64,000 nt of DNA, from the NCBI GenBank assembly GCA_037043455.1, contig JAWPHD010000002.1, positions 744,001 through 808,000 on the forward strand, written 5' to 3'. A program made the translations under genes and the position numbers. Position 1 is the first letter of the stretch. Each line of letters opens with the position of its first letter. The notes under the pieces are model-generated. The model was given only the letters and a program-made list of their open reading frames with translations. It did no database searches and was not told where the DNA came from. This document shows, piece after piece, positions 20,996 through 32,910 of this stretch. Source of the DNA: Cyrtodaria siliqua (lineage: Eukaryota; Mollusca; Bivalvia; Adapedonta; Hiatellidae).

Positions 20996-23900
20996 CTATT
21001 GATATCACTACCATAAAAACTGGATTCGCCACTGTAGATAAACGTTTATTATATTACAGAATCAATGTGGGTGTTCATTATTTTATCTGCATGTCAATAA
21101 AGTACAAAACAATTGTAGTCATGTATCCCAGAATAGAACATTAATTAGATCAATAAAAGCTAAGAAATACACCATAAGGCAGCTGTGTGAAGTCTCACTA
21201 CTTCACACTAATTGGATGACTTTCCTATTGTACCAGACACACTCCTGGTCATGGGAATATTGCCCAATAAAACTGCCATCTTACTTTCTTTATATAAAAC
21301 ACAGCTTGGAAATAGAACTGTCCATGCACATTATGTGGCAAATATTCCACTACATTTCTAAAAGACATTTCCAATTACGTAGTTGTTAAATTCTACGTCT
21401 CCATCAATTTTCAGCTTCACCAAATGTTGGTGCTATTTTCTTCTCCATGCAGGTAACTCATATAATGAAACTTTCCGTGTGTACCGGTATTTATCATCAA
21501 TAGACGATGTGTCTTACACCACATTTGGCGTTACATTTGTAAGGTCAAGACCATAAGTCAAGGTCATACAATTTTGAAGTCTCTGTATACTAGCTTCCTA
21601 TGATATCAAGGGTTCTATGGTATCACGGTAGTGTCCAATCTATACAAGAGTTGCGCGCAACATGACGTCTCGCCTAAAGAAACATGTCCATCATACATGT
21701 TTCAAGCGACCTTCATCTTGACAAAATCGAGGGTTTATAGTCAAGCAAGACTGTCAGTATATCGTATCGTAGCATTCGCAAAAGAAAAAAACACACAAAA
21801 GTTCATCATTTATAAAGGTCCTGCATTATTATCAGGAGTCAAACATTTAAAACTGAATGTGACAACCTCATTACCGTAATTGATTAGTCAAAGTCTATAA
21901 TGAACATTGTGCAAAGTGCATGCCGGTACTCTATGGACTTAAAGATTGTTTTAAATTATAATTTTTGTTACAGTGTATTATAGGAAACTGTTAATGTTCC
22001 ATCTATATTTATGAACTACTTCACCCTTAAATTGATAATTTTATACTTTATTATGTTTTAAATTAGGCCCCAAAGCCTGATGTACTCGAGTTCCCTTCAA
22101 TACCTGATAGCTACATGTATCTGCAGAAACTACACATTGGACTTGATGTAAAATTTAAGTAATTTGCCAATTTGTATTGTTTCAGGAACTGACACGTGAA
22201 TTAATCTGCATGTTTTATCAAGAAATGTCAACTCATATTAAAATTAATGTAATTCTGTTGCTGGTTTTAGCATGGCAGTATGTTACAATGGTAATGGCAA
22301 ATTGTATACATTCATTCATTTCATTATCTTAAAGGGACATATGGCAATCTTTGAAGTGTTTCAATTATTGTTTCGATTTATATATCCAGTGTCATATTCA
22401 CTTTAAACCTACTTGCATATAAATAAATTAAGTTTTCAATGTTTCTCACTGATTTTACCATAAGTTAAAGATACATTATTAAAGTGCATTATTATCAACA
22501 GTTAGTTATATGTAAAATAATTTACTTCATATTTATTTTAGTGTAATTAATATTAATGATTGAACAAATACAAGTTATGCAGAAAAACTAGTGTGACCTT
22601 GTGATTTTAAAACGTTCAGATTGTCATGTGTACCTTTAAGAGAATTTATAACACAGATAAACTTTACGGGAGTATCAAATTACCCAGCTGCCAACAATAA
22701 ATTAAGCCCCAGTGATGTGGTGGCTGTATCTGTAATTGCTTCAATTATCACTTATCAGGGAAAATGTCATACATATAATTAATGTAATACTGTTATGTAC
22801 TGCTATGAAAGACCCATTTTTACTCAATTGTTATTAATTCTTAAACTTCCATAAATAGTAGCAATAACTGTTGCTTTTATCGAAGTTCATTTTCTGGCAG
22901 TCTGTTAGAATGGCAATTATATTTAACAGTCTAATCACCATGGCAAATGCTATCAAGACAGTATTTAAGGGCATACACTGAAACATGGCTTGGCCTAACT
23001 AGCCTGGCCTCATTGGCCTGGCCTGGCCTGACCTAAAACTTGTTTACCTTAATTGTTATTGTTCCAGGTCATGTCCTTAGTCAGGTCGATTGACCAACTT
23101 CACAATGAGGGGCATTCACAAAGATCTAAACTTCAGATAACTATATTTGATTGCATTGGATTAGCATTGGTTATGATATGTCAATGCTTAACGTGTAGAA
23201 GGAAGGAACATAAACTTGTGCAAATGGGAATACAATAATATATAAGGATGATATGAATAATAAAATAAATTAATGTTTGTAATTGATAATACGATTGAGT
23301 GGTTTATAAATGAATGGCAGGATATACAACAATATATTAATGCAATGATAATGATTCAATAAATAAGTTAAGGATATGTTGGTACAATATTTTTTGGAAA
23401 GGTGAGATGGTGGATGGATGGTAAATAAAATTCAATAGGTAGTGGGCAAATGGATAGGTGGATGGATGGTTGAAAGGGTGAGTGGTTCCATTTTGGTAGG
23501 GTGGATGGGTTACTGGATGGTAGGATGTGTAGTGTAATATACTCCATATAGTATTTGATTGCATATATTACCTAAGGGGTTGGTAATACATACTTTTTAT
23601 TGTATATATAATGGGATTATATCATGGATATAATGATTGATGCATATAGATGGGCAGATGAAATGAACTTTAGTCAAATATTTATTAAGAGACCACTAAT
23701 GGGACAAACAAATACAGGTGCATTTTCAATAAAACAAAACACAATACACTTGGGAACTCAAATGGTGTATAGTCTAAGAGCATGTGGTATTTTAAGTGCT
23801 TTATAATTATGATAGCAACTGATATCAACAGATGTTGGCTGATATGATCTTTTTTATTTCGCTTTGAATTTGTTTTCCCGAACCACATTGATAACGCGAA

Positions 23901-24779
23901 AACTATAAGAGCTATCAGGTCAAACCTTAGCATAGCTGTCCTTTTACCTCAACAATGGGCATTTTTATATTCTGACATTAAAAACTGAATTTCAAGGTTA
24001 CCATATCTAAAATCTTTGAAAATGGTCCTTCGGTGACAATTTTCAAGGTGCACAACTCATTTTACAAAATTTGGTTAGTTTGGTCTTCATTGTTTAGTTA
24101 TAAAAGTAAATTATGCGAACCATATTTAAAAATAAGATTAATGTGGGATTAATGACCTTTGTGTCTTATTTGAACAGATTTTCACATGACCAAGACACGT
24201 TGAAAAGTGGTAATAACCGTTGGTTTATGCAAAGTGTTGGTGGCAAATGTTAAACAGCACATGAAAGTTAGAATACTAGTCGACCTTAAAAACGAAGGTC
24301 AGTATTAGATAGCTGTGATTTGCTTGAAGAGCCTTAAACAATGAAAATATTTAATTGTTTAAAAGCGTGTCCTGTTGCTATCGTATTGCTTTACCATATA
24401 ACTATTTGGCCCAATTATAATCACCTTGTAACTCTAAATGGATGGGACATTAATGGGTTCTGTCTGGTCAGATCAGGGTCAGATCCCTAGAATTGTAAAC
24501 AAGTTACAATAATGAATGATTGCTGGGATCATCAAACCACTATTAAATCAGAGTTCTTTATTATTCTAAAGCATGTACATTTAAACTTTATTTCAGAGTG
24601 ATTTTGCATATGTTGTTTTCTTTCGAAAACTATGGAATCTTTAATTAAATAACTGTTTAGGGAAAAATGATATCATGTTATATTGATAGTAATGAGAGAA
24701 AAAAATGAGTTTTGTTTTGTCTATAAGATTCCATATTTCAAAACTATTTTAGAACAGGGTCTGCCGCTCTGGTCTACCA
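20996..24779. other. AT-rich intron sequence with minor repeats
   Basis: No gene is seen. GGCCT-rich sequence at 22985-23032 has an inverted counterpart of about 75 bp at 34085-34165, with a shared CACTGAAACATG. A GGAT-rich low-complexity stretch lies at 23400-23520. The stretch around GGAGTATCAAATTACCCAGC at 22670-22690 recurs near 34334 in the same orientation. The rest is unremarkable. Confidence 0.5.
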
Positions 24780-24789
24780 ATGGAGGATT

Positions 24790-25236
24790 TCTTTTCTTCG
24801 AGTAGTGAGTTTCGAGTTGAAAAAAGTGAGTTTCGAGTCAGAAAAAGTGAGTTTCGAGTTAGAAAAAGTGAGTTTCGAGTTGAAAAAAGTGAGTTTCGAG
24901 TTGAAAAAAGTGAGTTTCGAGTCAGAAAAAGTGAGTTTCGAGTAAGAAAAAGTGAGTTTCGAGTTGAAAAAAGTGAGTTTCGAGTCAGAAAAAGTGAGTT
25001 ACTAGTCAGAAAAAGTGAGTTTCGAGTCAGAAAAAGTGAGTTTCGAGTCAGAAAAAGTGAGTTTCGAGTTGAAAAAAGTGAGTTTCTAGTCAGAAAAAGT
25101 GAGTTTCGAGTAAGAAAAAGTGAGTTTCGAGTTGAAAAAAGTGAGTTTCGAGTCAGAAAAAGTGAGTTTCGAGTTGAAAAAAGTGAGTTTCAAGTCAGAA
25201 AAAGTGAGTTTCGAGTCAGAAAAAGTGAGTTTCATT
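24790..25236 (+). repeat. 21-bp minisatellite (forward array)
   Basis: There are about 21 units of GTGAGTTTCGAGTCAGAAAA plus A, with a second common form GAGTTGAAAAAA. The 21-bp period keeps a frame of heptads (SEFRVRK/SEFRVEK) open for 152 codons, which I take as a by-product. The same two variants occur at 28317-28598 in reverse orientation. Confidence 0.95.
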
Positions 25237-27280
25237 AAAATCACAAAGTTAAATTAATTCTGAATGGTCTGCTGCAATTTATAGATAAGTTTACATTGAT
25301 GTAGCAATTGATCATTTAGTAATTTAGTTAATACATATTTCAATTTTACACTGACCCTGCATGTTGTAGCATATTTCTATTGATAGAACAAAATCAATGT
25401 ACAGTTTCATTAAATCTATCAAGATTTCATTTTGCATAGGAATCAATTATTGAAAGTATATTTCATGATCTGACACTAAAACACATTTCATAAAATTATG
25501 TCTACATGAGTTCCCAATTTGATTAAAATACATTAACTATCAATTTAATCATTTAAATTTTAAGAAAAATTACATGTTTCTTTTGTAATCTTAATTGTGT
25601 TATCATTTTTATAACACTATTGTATTGCATTAAGAGCAAAACTGATAATTCTTTACATATTTACTACACTTAGTAAGTTGACTTACTACAGTATTGCAGG
25701 AAATTATAAGTACTGACCGAGTCGAATTTAAGCGCAAGAGAGTTGTAAGGCAAAAAGTCTTCTAATTAACTGTTTTCTTAAATATATATAAATGCTCATT
25801 TATCCATGGGGTTTTATTCTCTATTCTTTATAAAATAGTGAAATACTTTGAAAACTACACATATAATGAAAAAGATTGGAAGTTTTTTGCTTCTCCTGTA
25901 AAATTTTGAAAAAGGCTACTACAGTCTTGCGGGCAACCCTCGAGTCATGTACATTGTACATTCTGTGTGAAGTCACATTCAGTGCACACATCAGTTCCGT
26001 CATTGAGATATGGTTTAATAAGCGAAATGTGACTGCTCAGAACCAGTTACCCGACACCCAATTTTCGTTTGTAATTGTCCATCGAATACCACCAAACTTT
26101 GTGTTGATACTTTTAAATGTATATTCATCATGATAATGTTGAGAAAAGAGGATGTCGAATAATTCATTGCCATAAAAATTGATGCCATGTCATGCCTTTG
26201 GCAAAAATCGACAACCTTTGAAAAATGAATATAAGAAACAAAATAATACTTATTTTTCGTTTTAATTTATAATACCATGATCATGATACTGTAGATTGTA
26301 TTATGCATATCATGCTTTTATACTTTGCGCATTCTCACTGCTATACCACTACCCCACCACACTGTACATATCAGCAGTACTCATTAAACCTTAGATACAT
26401 GTCTTGTGTTATGTTCATTTAAGATCACGCTCTGTGGAACACTCAATCTGTAACTAAGTATGTAATTAGTGACCAATACAACATGGTGTCAGCCGAACCT
26501 ACGTTTGGATAATACATTTCATTCATTGCAAACGTGCTGAACATTATAATTAATATAATTTTCAGGGCAAAAAAATGGATCAAACAGATAAACTCAAAAT
26601 GGACTGGAATTCAAGGGTTTATTCACATCGTTCAAAAAGTTTAAAGAACATTCAGAGTTCATGCCTGAATGACCATTAGCATCAAAATCTGAAGAAATAC
26701 ACTGCAATTTTCCTGATGATTTGGGCCGGAGATAAAGGGTGCCAAATTTATGCGACATGGACTATCACAGACGACGACAAAAAGAAATTGGCAACGTATT
26801 ATGAAAAAATTTAAGAGTATTGCAAGCCAAAATCGAACATCATCTATAAATGCTACACTTAAACGATGTTCTAACTTACCACCTCTATATAAAATCATAT
26901 CTTTAAAACTACTGTAACGATTCAAATGAAATTTTCGAGATTGTATGATCAATCGTTGCAAAATAATGCACATTTAAACTCAAAAGTGTGTAAAATTAAA
27001 CTGGATTCCGGGGCAGCAAATTGGATTCCGGATTCCATACTAATTTAGTGTTTGGCCCACTTTTTCGTCCAGTCATCGGTCTGTGATTTTTAATTGGGAT
27101 TATGAGATGTTTACAAGGCAGCATTATGTGAAGACCCCCAACCCGCCCCCTGTCCACATGTTAATGGTACTTTTTGAAGCCGAAAGGGGAAAATTATCCC
27201 AGAGAAACTGCCATGGGCTCACGCCAAACTCGTAATTTTGAACCCAATTCCACACATGATGACCGATGAGATCCTAATGT
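25237..27280. other. AT-rich intron sequence, nothing recognised
   Basis: Short open frames at 25876-26133 and 26659-26973 show no recognisable family and AT-driven composition. No repeat array or mobile-element end is seen by eye. Confidence 0.45.
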
Positions 27281-27284
27281 GTGT

Positions 27285-27440
27285 GTCCCCCGTTCCTGGG
27301 GTAGGCACTAGTACTTACTACATTTCGGACATATGGAGCGAACCCACAACCTCTGGGTCGGTAAACTTGTGCCGTAGACCACTGAGCCACGGTGAACTTG
27401 TGCCGTAGACCACTGAGCCACGGTGGCTCAACAGAACATA
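27285..27440 (-). mobile_element. tRNA-derived SINE body with duplicated A-box segment
   Basis: On the minus strand the A-box-like CCGTGGCTCAGTGGTCTACG appears twice in tandem (period about 32 bp). A B-box-like GGTTGTGGGTTCGCTCC follows, and then a body with TGCCTACCCCAGGAACGG. It lies directly downstream, on that strand, of a tRNA-Gly-like segment (27441-27511). Confidence 0.58.
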
Positions 27441-27511
27441 TGCGTCGCCCGGGAACCGAACCCGGGTTGCAAGAATGGGATTCTTGCATGATACCACTAC
27501 ACCTGCGGCGC
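27441..27511 (-). tRNA. tRNA-Gly(CCC)-like sequence, probably a pseudogene or SINE head
   Basis: The 71-base minus-strand stretch begins GCGCCGCAGGTGTAGTGGTA and ends CCCGGGCGACGCA. It folds as a cloverleaf: acceptor stem with one C:A mismatch at position 4:69, A box GGTGTAGTGG, anticodon arm CAAGA/TCTTG with loop ATCCCAT (anticodon CCC), and T arm CCGGG/CCCGG. Close to animal tRNA-Gly(CCC), but the T loop is TTCGGTT, with G at position 58 in place of the near-invariant A. No T4 terminator follows and a SINE body comes next. It is more likely a tRNA-derived element than a working gene. Confidence 0.6.
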
Positions 27512-28316
27512 AAATGTTTGCCCTGCTTAATGGTGAAGAAAGCCTGGTTGCACTGCGCATGCTCAGACGTTTACGCTCAAGTTGAGAGCGTGGCAGTTCC
27601 TTGTCGGCATGTTTGATGTCCTTTCGGTAAAAGCCGCAAAACCTAATTAACTAAACGAAAAAGTTGACCAAACACTAGGAAGGTTAAAAAATTGTTTAAA
27701 ACATTCTTTATAAATTCTTCTAAAACAATCTCTAATCTATACTTAGAGCTGGATTATGGGCCAAAATTAAACTGGATACCTGATTCCATAGGGTGGGGCG
27801 ACACCCCCGTAGACCTGAGGTTAACACTCTTGATCCCTAGTCCGCCTTATAATATTGAGTAAATTGATGGTACTTGGACCGTAAAATATTTACACGTAAA
27901 ATAATGGTAATAAAATAGCATATAAATATATATTCACAAGTATAGTAATAACAAATTTTGTTAATGTACATATTTACATTTTAGACATTATAGAATGCAT
28001 TCCATATTTTTGTGTATTAACTGCTACCCATTAAAGCTACTATATTTGGCTATATAAACTTTGATTATTAATTGCAACCTGTCATATTGTTATTTCTAAA
28101 TAACGTCTTTGAAAAAAAATGGAAAATGCGAGTTTTGTCCATTTCTTATTATATGAAAATACAGTCATCTGGAATGTAAATTTTAAACCAAGATGCTGTT
28201 TGGGTCAGTATAACTGATCTCTCTCACACACACGCACGCACCAACGGAATTTTGGTGTGAAAACGCTTCAAATACTCTTTCATTTATTCATACACATTTT
28301 AATGACCTGTGAATTA
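27512..28316. other. Intron sequence, nothing recognised
   Basis: This is AT-rich sequence. A GGGCCAAAATTAAACTGGAT segment near 27758 resembles GTAAAATTAAACTGGATTCC near 26990, suggesting a shared host repeat around the SINE. Confidence 0.4.
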
Positions 28317-28598
28317 CCAAAAATTCTTTTTTCAACTCGAAACTCACTTTTTCTGACTCGAAACTCACTTTTTCTGACTCGAAACTCACTTTTTTTAACT
28401 CGAAACTCACTTTTTCTGACTCGAAACTCACTTTTTTTTAACTCGAAACTCACTTTTTCTGACTCGAAACTCACTTTTTTTAAACTCGAAACTCACTTTT
28501 TCTGACTCGAAACTCACTCTTTTCAACTCGAAACTCACTTTTTTCAACTCGAAACTCACTTTTTCTGACTCGAAACTCACTTTTTCTGACTCGAAACT
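28317..28598 (-). repeat. 21-bp minisatellite (reverse array)
   Basis: There are about 13 units of CGAAACTCACTTTTTCTGACT on the plus strand, the reverse complement of the array at 24790-25236. Both variant forms (CTGACT and TTCAACT) are present. The arrays are 3.1 kb apart in opposite orientation within the same intron. Confidence 0.95.
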
Positions 28599-28734
28599 TT
28601 ACACTCAACCAAAAGTAAATCTCACCAATGGCACCACTGAGCCAATTTATGATTTTCAGTAAAATAATATTTTTCAACATTTACTTGTCTCTACCCTTGT
28701 TGGGAGCAACTGTTGATTATATGTCTATGCAAAA

Positions 28735-29150
28735 CATTGTAACCTCTGGGGCGGGGCCAGGTTTGACCCCAGGGTCACCATTTGAACAAACTTGATAGAA
28801 GATCAAAAGCTGATGCTACATGTAATATATGAGAGCTATGTGCCTTGTGGTTTCAGAGAAAAAAAACTGTTTTACCGGTAAGTTGTTCAACAAATCTGTT
28901 TTGTTGACCCCGGGAACTTCATTTGTACACTTTATATAGTAAAGATCATTAATGAAGAAAAACTGTCAAAATATGTTCAGTGGTTCTTGATAATAAGCTG
29001 TTTTGACCATATATGGTAATGGCAGCCATCTTGGATGTCGCATTGTCCTAATTCGTATAAATTTGACAGCAATGACCTCAGGATCATCCATGTGAAGTTT
29101 GGTTAAAATCAGCCAAGCGATTTATGCGATTTATGCAAAGATGTCTCTTT
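28735..29150 (+). repeat. Tandem-core element fragment
   Basis: It holds one unit of the GGGTCACCATTTGAACAAAC type (compare 9851-10600). A segment with CAGTGGTTCTTGATAATAAG and GGCAGCCATCTTGGATGTCG follows, related to 12800-13075. No clear ends are seen. Confidence 0.6.
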
Positions 29151-29479
29151 AAGCTACATCAGGCTTTTAATGGTGGTTTAGGGGTCCGACTTAAAATTGA
29201 CAAATAATTATATTTTCTATTCTAAAGGGCCTAAACATAATGAATGAGCCTAAAAACGATCCCTTATTTGCAAAGAAACTCACTCTGCACAGTAATACGT
29301 GCTATCCTAGGTGACGCACCAGGGTTAATTTCAGCATTTTACGTCAGATTCCGTTATAGCTATATGGTGCTATATGGTGCTATATGGTGTATATGGTGTA
29401 TAAATGGTTCTAACATCATATTTTGACTGATATAAGTGTTTTATCATGAATTGGAACATTTTTGTAAATTAAGATGTTT

Positions 29480-32400
29480 CTAGAAAAATCCTGATGTACT
29501 CCCTTTAAGTTAGGGAAATGTCTCTTTAAGCTAGAGAGATGTCTCTGTTAACTAGAATGATGTCTCTTTAAGCCACAGAGATGTCCTTTTAAGCTAGAAA
29601 GATGTCTCTTTAAACTAGAGAGATGTCTCTTTAAACTAGAGTGATTTCTCTTTAAACTAGAGAGATGTCTCTTTAAGCTAGATAGATGTCTCTTTAAGCT
29701 ACAGATATGTCCCTTTCAGCTAGAAAGATGTCTCTTTAAAGTAGAGAGATGCCTCTTTAAACTAGAGAGATGTCTCTTTAAACTAGAGTGATTTCTCTTT
29801 AAACTAGAGAGATGTCTCTTTAAGCTACAGAGATGTCCCTTTAAACTAGAGAGATGTCTCTTTAAGCTACAGAGATGTCCCTTTAAGCTAGAAAGATGCT
29901 TCTTTAAACTAGAGAGATGGCTCTTTAAACTAGAGAGATGTCTCTTTAAACTAGAGTGATTTCTCTTTAAACTAGAGAGATGTCTCTTTAAGCTACAGAG
30001 ATGTCCCTTTAAGCTAGAAAGATGCTTCTTTAAACTAGAGAGATGGCTCTTTAAACTAGGGAGATGTCTCTTTGAACTAGAGTGATTTCTCTTTAAACTA
30101 GAGAGATGTCTTTTTAAGCTACAGAGATGTCCCTTTAAGCTGGAAAGATGCTTCTTTAAACTAGAGAGATGGCTCTTTGAACTAGGGAGATGTCTCTTTG
30201 AACTAGAGAGATGGCTCTTTAAACTAGAGTGATTTCTCTTTAAACTAGAGAGATGTCTCTTTAAGCTACATATATGTCCCTTTCAGCTAGAAAGATGTCT
30301 CTTTAAAGTAGAGAGATGCCTCTTTAAACTAGAGAGATGTCTCTTTAAACTAGAGTGATTTCTCTTTAAACTAGAGAGATGTCTCTTTAAGCTAGATAGA
30401 TGTCTCTTTAAGCTAAAGATATGTCCCTTTCAGCTAGAAAGATGTCTCTTTAAAGTAGAGAGATGCCTCTTTAAACTAGAGAGATGTCTCTTTAAGCTAC
30501 AGATATGTCCCTTTAAGCTAGAAAGATGCTTCTTTAAACTAGAGAGTTGGCTCTTTAAGCTAGGGAGATGTCTCTTTGAACTAGAGTGATTTCTCTTTAA
30601 ACTAGAGAGATGTCTCTTTAAGCTAGATAGATGTCTCTTTAAGCTACAGATATGTCCCTTTCAGCTAGAAAGATGTCTCTTTAAAGTAGAGAGATGCCTC
30701 TTTAAACTAGAGAGATGTCTCTTTAAACTAGAGTGATTTCTCTTTAAACTAGAGAGATGTCTCTTTAAGCTACAGAGATGTCCCTTTAAGCTAGAAAGAT
30801 GCTTCTTTAAACTAGAGAGATGGCTCTTTAAACTAGGGACATGTCTCTTTGAACTAGAGAGATGTCTCTTTAAACTAGAGAGATGTCTCTTTAAGCTACA
30901 GAGATGTCCCTTTAAGCTAGAAAGATGCTCCTTTAAACTAGAGAGATGGCTCTTTAAACTAGGGAGATGTCTCTTTGAACTAGAGTGATTTCTCTTTAAA
31001 CTAGAGAGATGTCCTTTTAAGCTAGAAAGATGTCTCTTTAAACTAGAGAGATGTCTCTTTAAACTAGAGTGATTTCTCTTTAAACTAGAGAGATGTCTCT
31101 TTAAGCTAGATAGATGTCTCTTTAAGCTACAGATATGTCCCTTTCAGCTAGAAAGATGTCTCTTTAAAGTAGAGAGATGCCTCTTTAAACTAGAGAGATG
31201 TCTCTTTAAACTAGAGTGATTTCTCTTTAAACTAGAGAGATGTCTCTTTAAGCTACAGAGATGTCCCTTTAAGCTAGAAAGATGCTTCTTTAAACTAGAG
31301 AGATGGCTCTTTAAACTAGGGAGATGTCTCTTTGAACTAGAGTAATTTTTCTTTAAACTAGAGAGATGTCTCTTTAAGCTACAGAGATGTCCCTTTAAGC
31401 TACAGATATGTCCCTTTAAGCTAGAAAGATGCTTCTTTAAACTAGAGAGATGGCTCTTTAAACTAGAGAGATGTCTCTTTAAACTAGAGTGATTTTTCTT
31501 TAAACTAGAGAGATGTCTCTTTAAGCTAGATAGATGTCTCTTTAAGCTACAGATATGTCCCTTTCAGTTAGAAATATGTCTCTTTAAAGTAGAGAGATGC
31601 CTCTTTAAACTAGAGAGATGTCTCTTTAAACTAGAGTGATTTCTCTTTAAATTAGAGAGATGTCTCTTAAGCTACAGAGATGTCCCTTTAAGCTAGAAAG
31701 ATGCTTCTTTAAACTAGAGAGATGGCTCTTTAAACTAGGGAGATGTCTCTTTGAACTAGAGTGATGTCTCTTTAAGCTACAGAGATGTCCCTTTAAGCTA
31801 GAAAGATGCTTCTTTAAACTAGAGAGATGGCTCTTTAAACTAGGGAGATGTCTCTTTGAACTAGAGTGATTTTTTTTAAACTAGAGAGATGTCTCTTTAA
31901 GCTACAGATATGTCCCTTTCAGCTAGAAAGATGTCTCTTTAAAGTAGAGAGATGCCTCTTTAAACTAGAGAGATGTCTCTTTAAACTAGAGTGATTTCTC
32001 TTTAAACTAGAGAGATGTCTCTTTAAGCTACAGAGATGTCCCTTTAAGCTAGAAAGATGCTTCTTTAAACTAGAGAGATGGCTCTTTAAACTAGGGAGAT
32101 GTCTCTTTGAACTAGAGTGATTTCTCTTTAAACTAGAGAGATGTCTCTTTAAGCTACAGAGATGTCCCTTTAAGCTAGAAAGATGCTTCTTTAAACTAGA
32201 GAGATGGCTCTTTGAACTAGGGAGACGTCTCTTTGAACTAGAAAGACGTCTCTTTAAGCTAGAGAGATGTCCCTTCAAGCTAGAGAGATAAAGAGATGTC
32301 TCTGTAAACTAGAAATATGTCTCTTTAAGCTACAGAGATGTCCCTTTCAGCTTGAAAGATGTCTCTTTAAACTACTAGAGAGATGTCTCTTTAAACTAGA

Positions 32401-32910
32401 GAGATGTCTCTTTAAACTAGAGTGATTTCTCTTTAAACTAGAGAGATGTCTCTTTAAGCTACAGAGATGTCCCTTTAAACTAGAATATGCCTCTTTAAAC
32501 TAGAGAGATGTCTCTTTAAGCTACAGAGATGTCCCTTTGAACTAGAATATGCCTCTTTAAATTAGAGAGATGTCCCTTTAAGCTAGAGAGATGTCCTTTA
32601 AGCTAGAGAGATGTCTCTTTAAACTAGAGAGATGTCTCTTTAAGCTAGAGAGATGTCCCTTTAAGCTAGAGAGATGTCCCTTTAAGCTAGGGAGATGTCT
32701 CTTTAAGCTAGAGAGATGTCTCTTTAAACTAGAGAGATGTCTCTTTAAGCTAGAGAGATGTCCTTTTGAGCTAGAGAGATGTCTCTTTAGATGTATCTTT
32801 AAACTAGAAAGATGTCTCTATAAGCTAGAGATATGTCCCTTTAAGCTAGAGAGATGTCCCGTTAAGCTAGCGAGGTGACTCTTTAAACTAGAGATGTCTC
32901 TTTAAGCTAA
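29480..32910. repeat. 3.4-kb 21-bp minisatellite with variant monomers
   Basis: There are about 160 monomers of CTAGAGAGATGTCTCTTTAA plus A. Common variants (AGTGATTTCTCT, AAGCTACAGAGATGTCCC, AAAGATGCTTCT, AGATGGCTCT, CTAGGGAGATG) recur in the same order. Spacings between AGTGATTTCTC variants are mostly 126, 147 or 168 bp, all multiples of 21, showing block-wise amplification. The monomer is quasi-palindromic (AGAGATGTCTCT, TTTAAA). Frames stay open as heptads on both strands near the right end, which I regard as a by-product. Confidence 0.95.

Noticed and set aside
24780..25238. 152-codon heptad ORF (SEFRVRK repeats)
   Set aside because: It is produced by the 21-bp period, has no other sequence content and no gene context. 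The same applies to the frames at 28280-28680.
27441..27511. Functional tRNA-Gly gene
   Set aside because: Near-invariant A58 is replaced, one acceptor pair is broken, no T-run terminator follows, and it abuts a SINE body. Kept only as a tRNA-like feature.
31919..32878. Heptad ORFs (SLKRHLS on minus, LERCLFK on plus)
   Set aside because: By-products of the 21-bp array; stops appear wherever monomer variants carry them.
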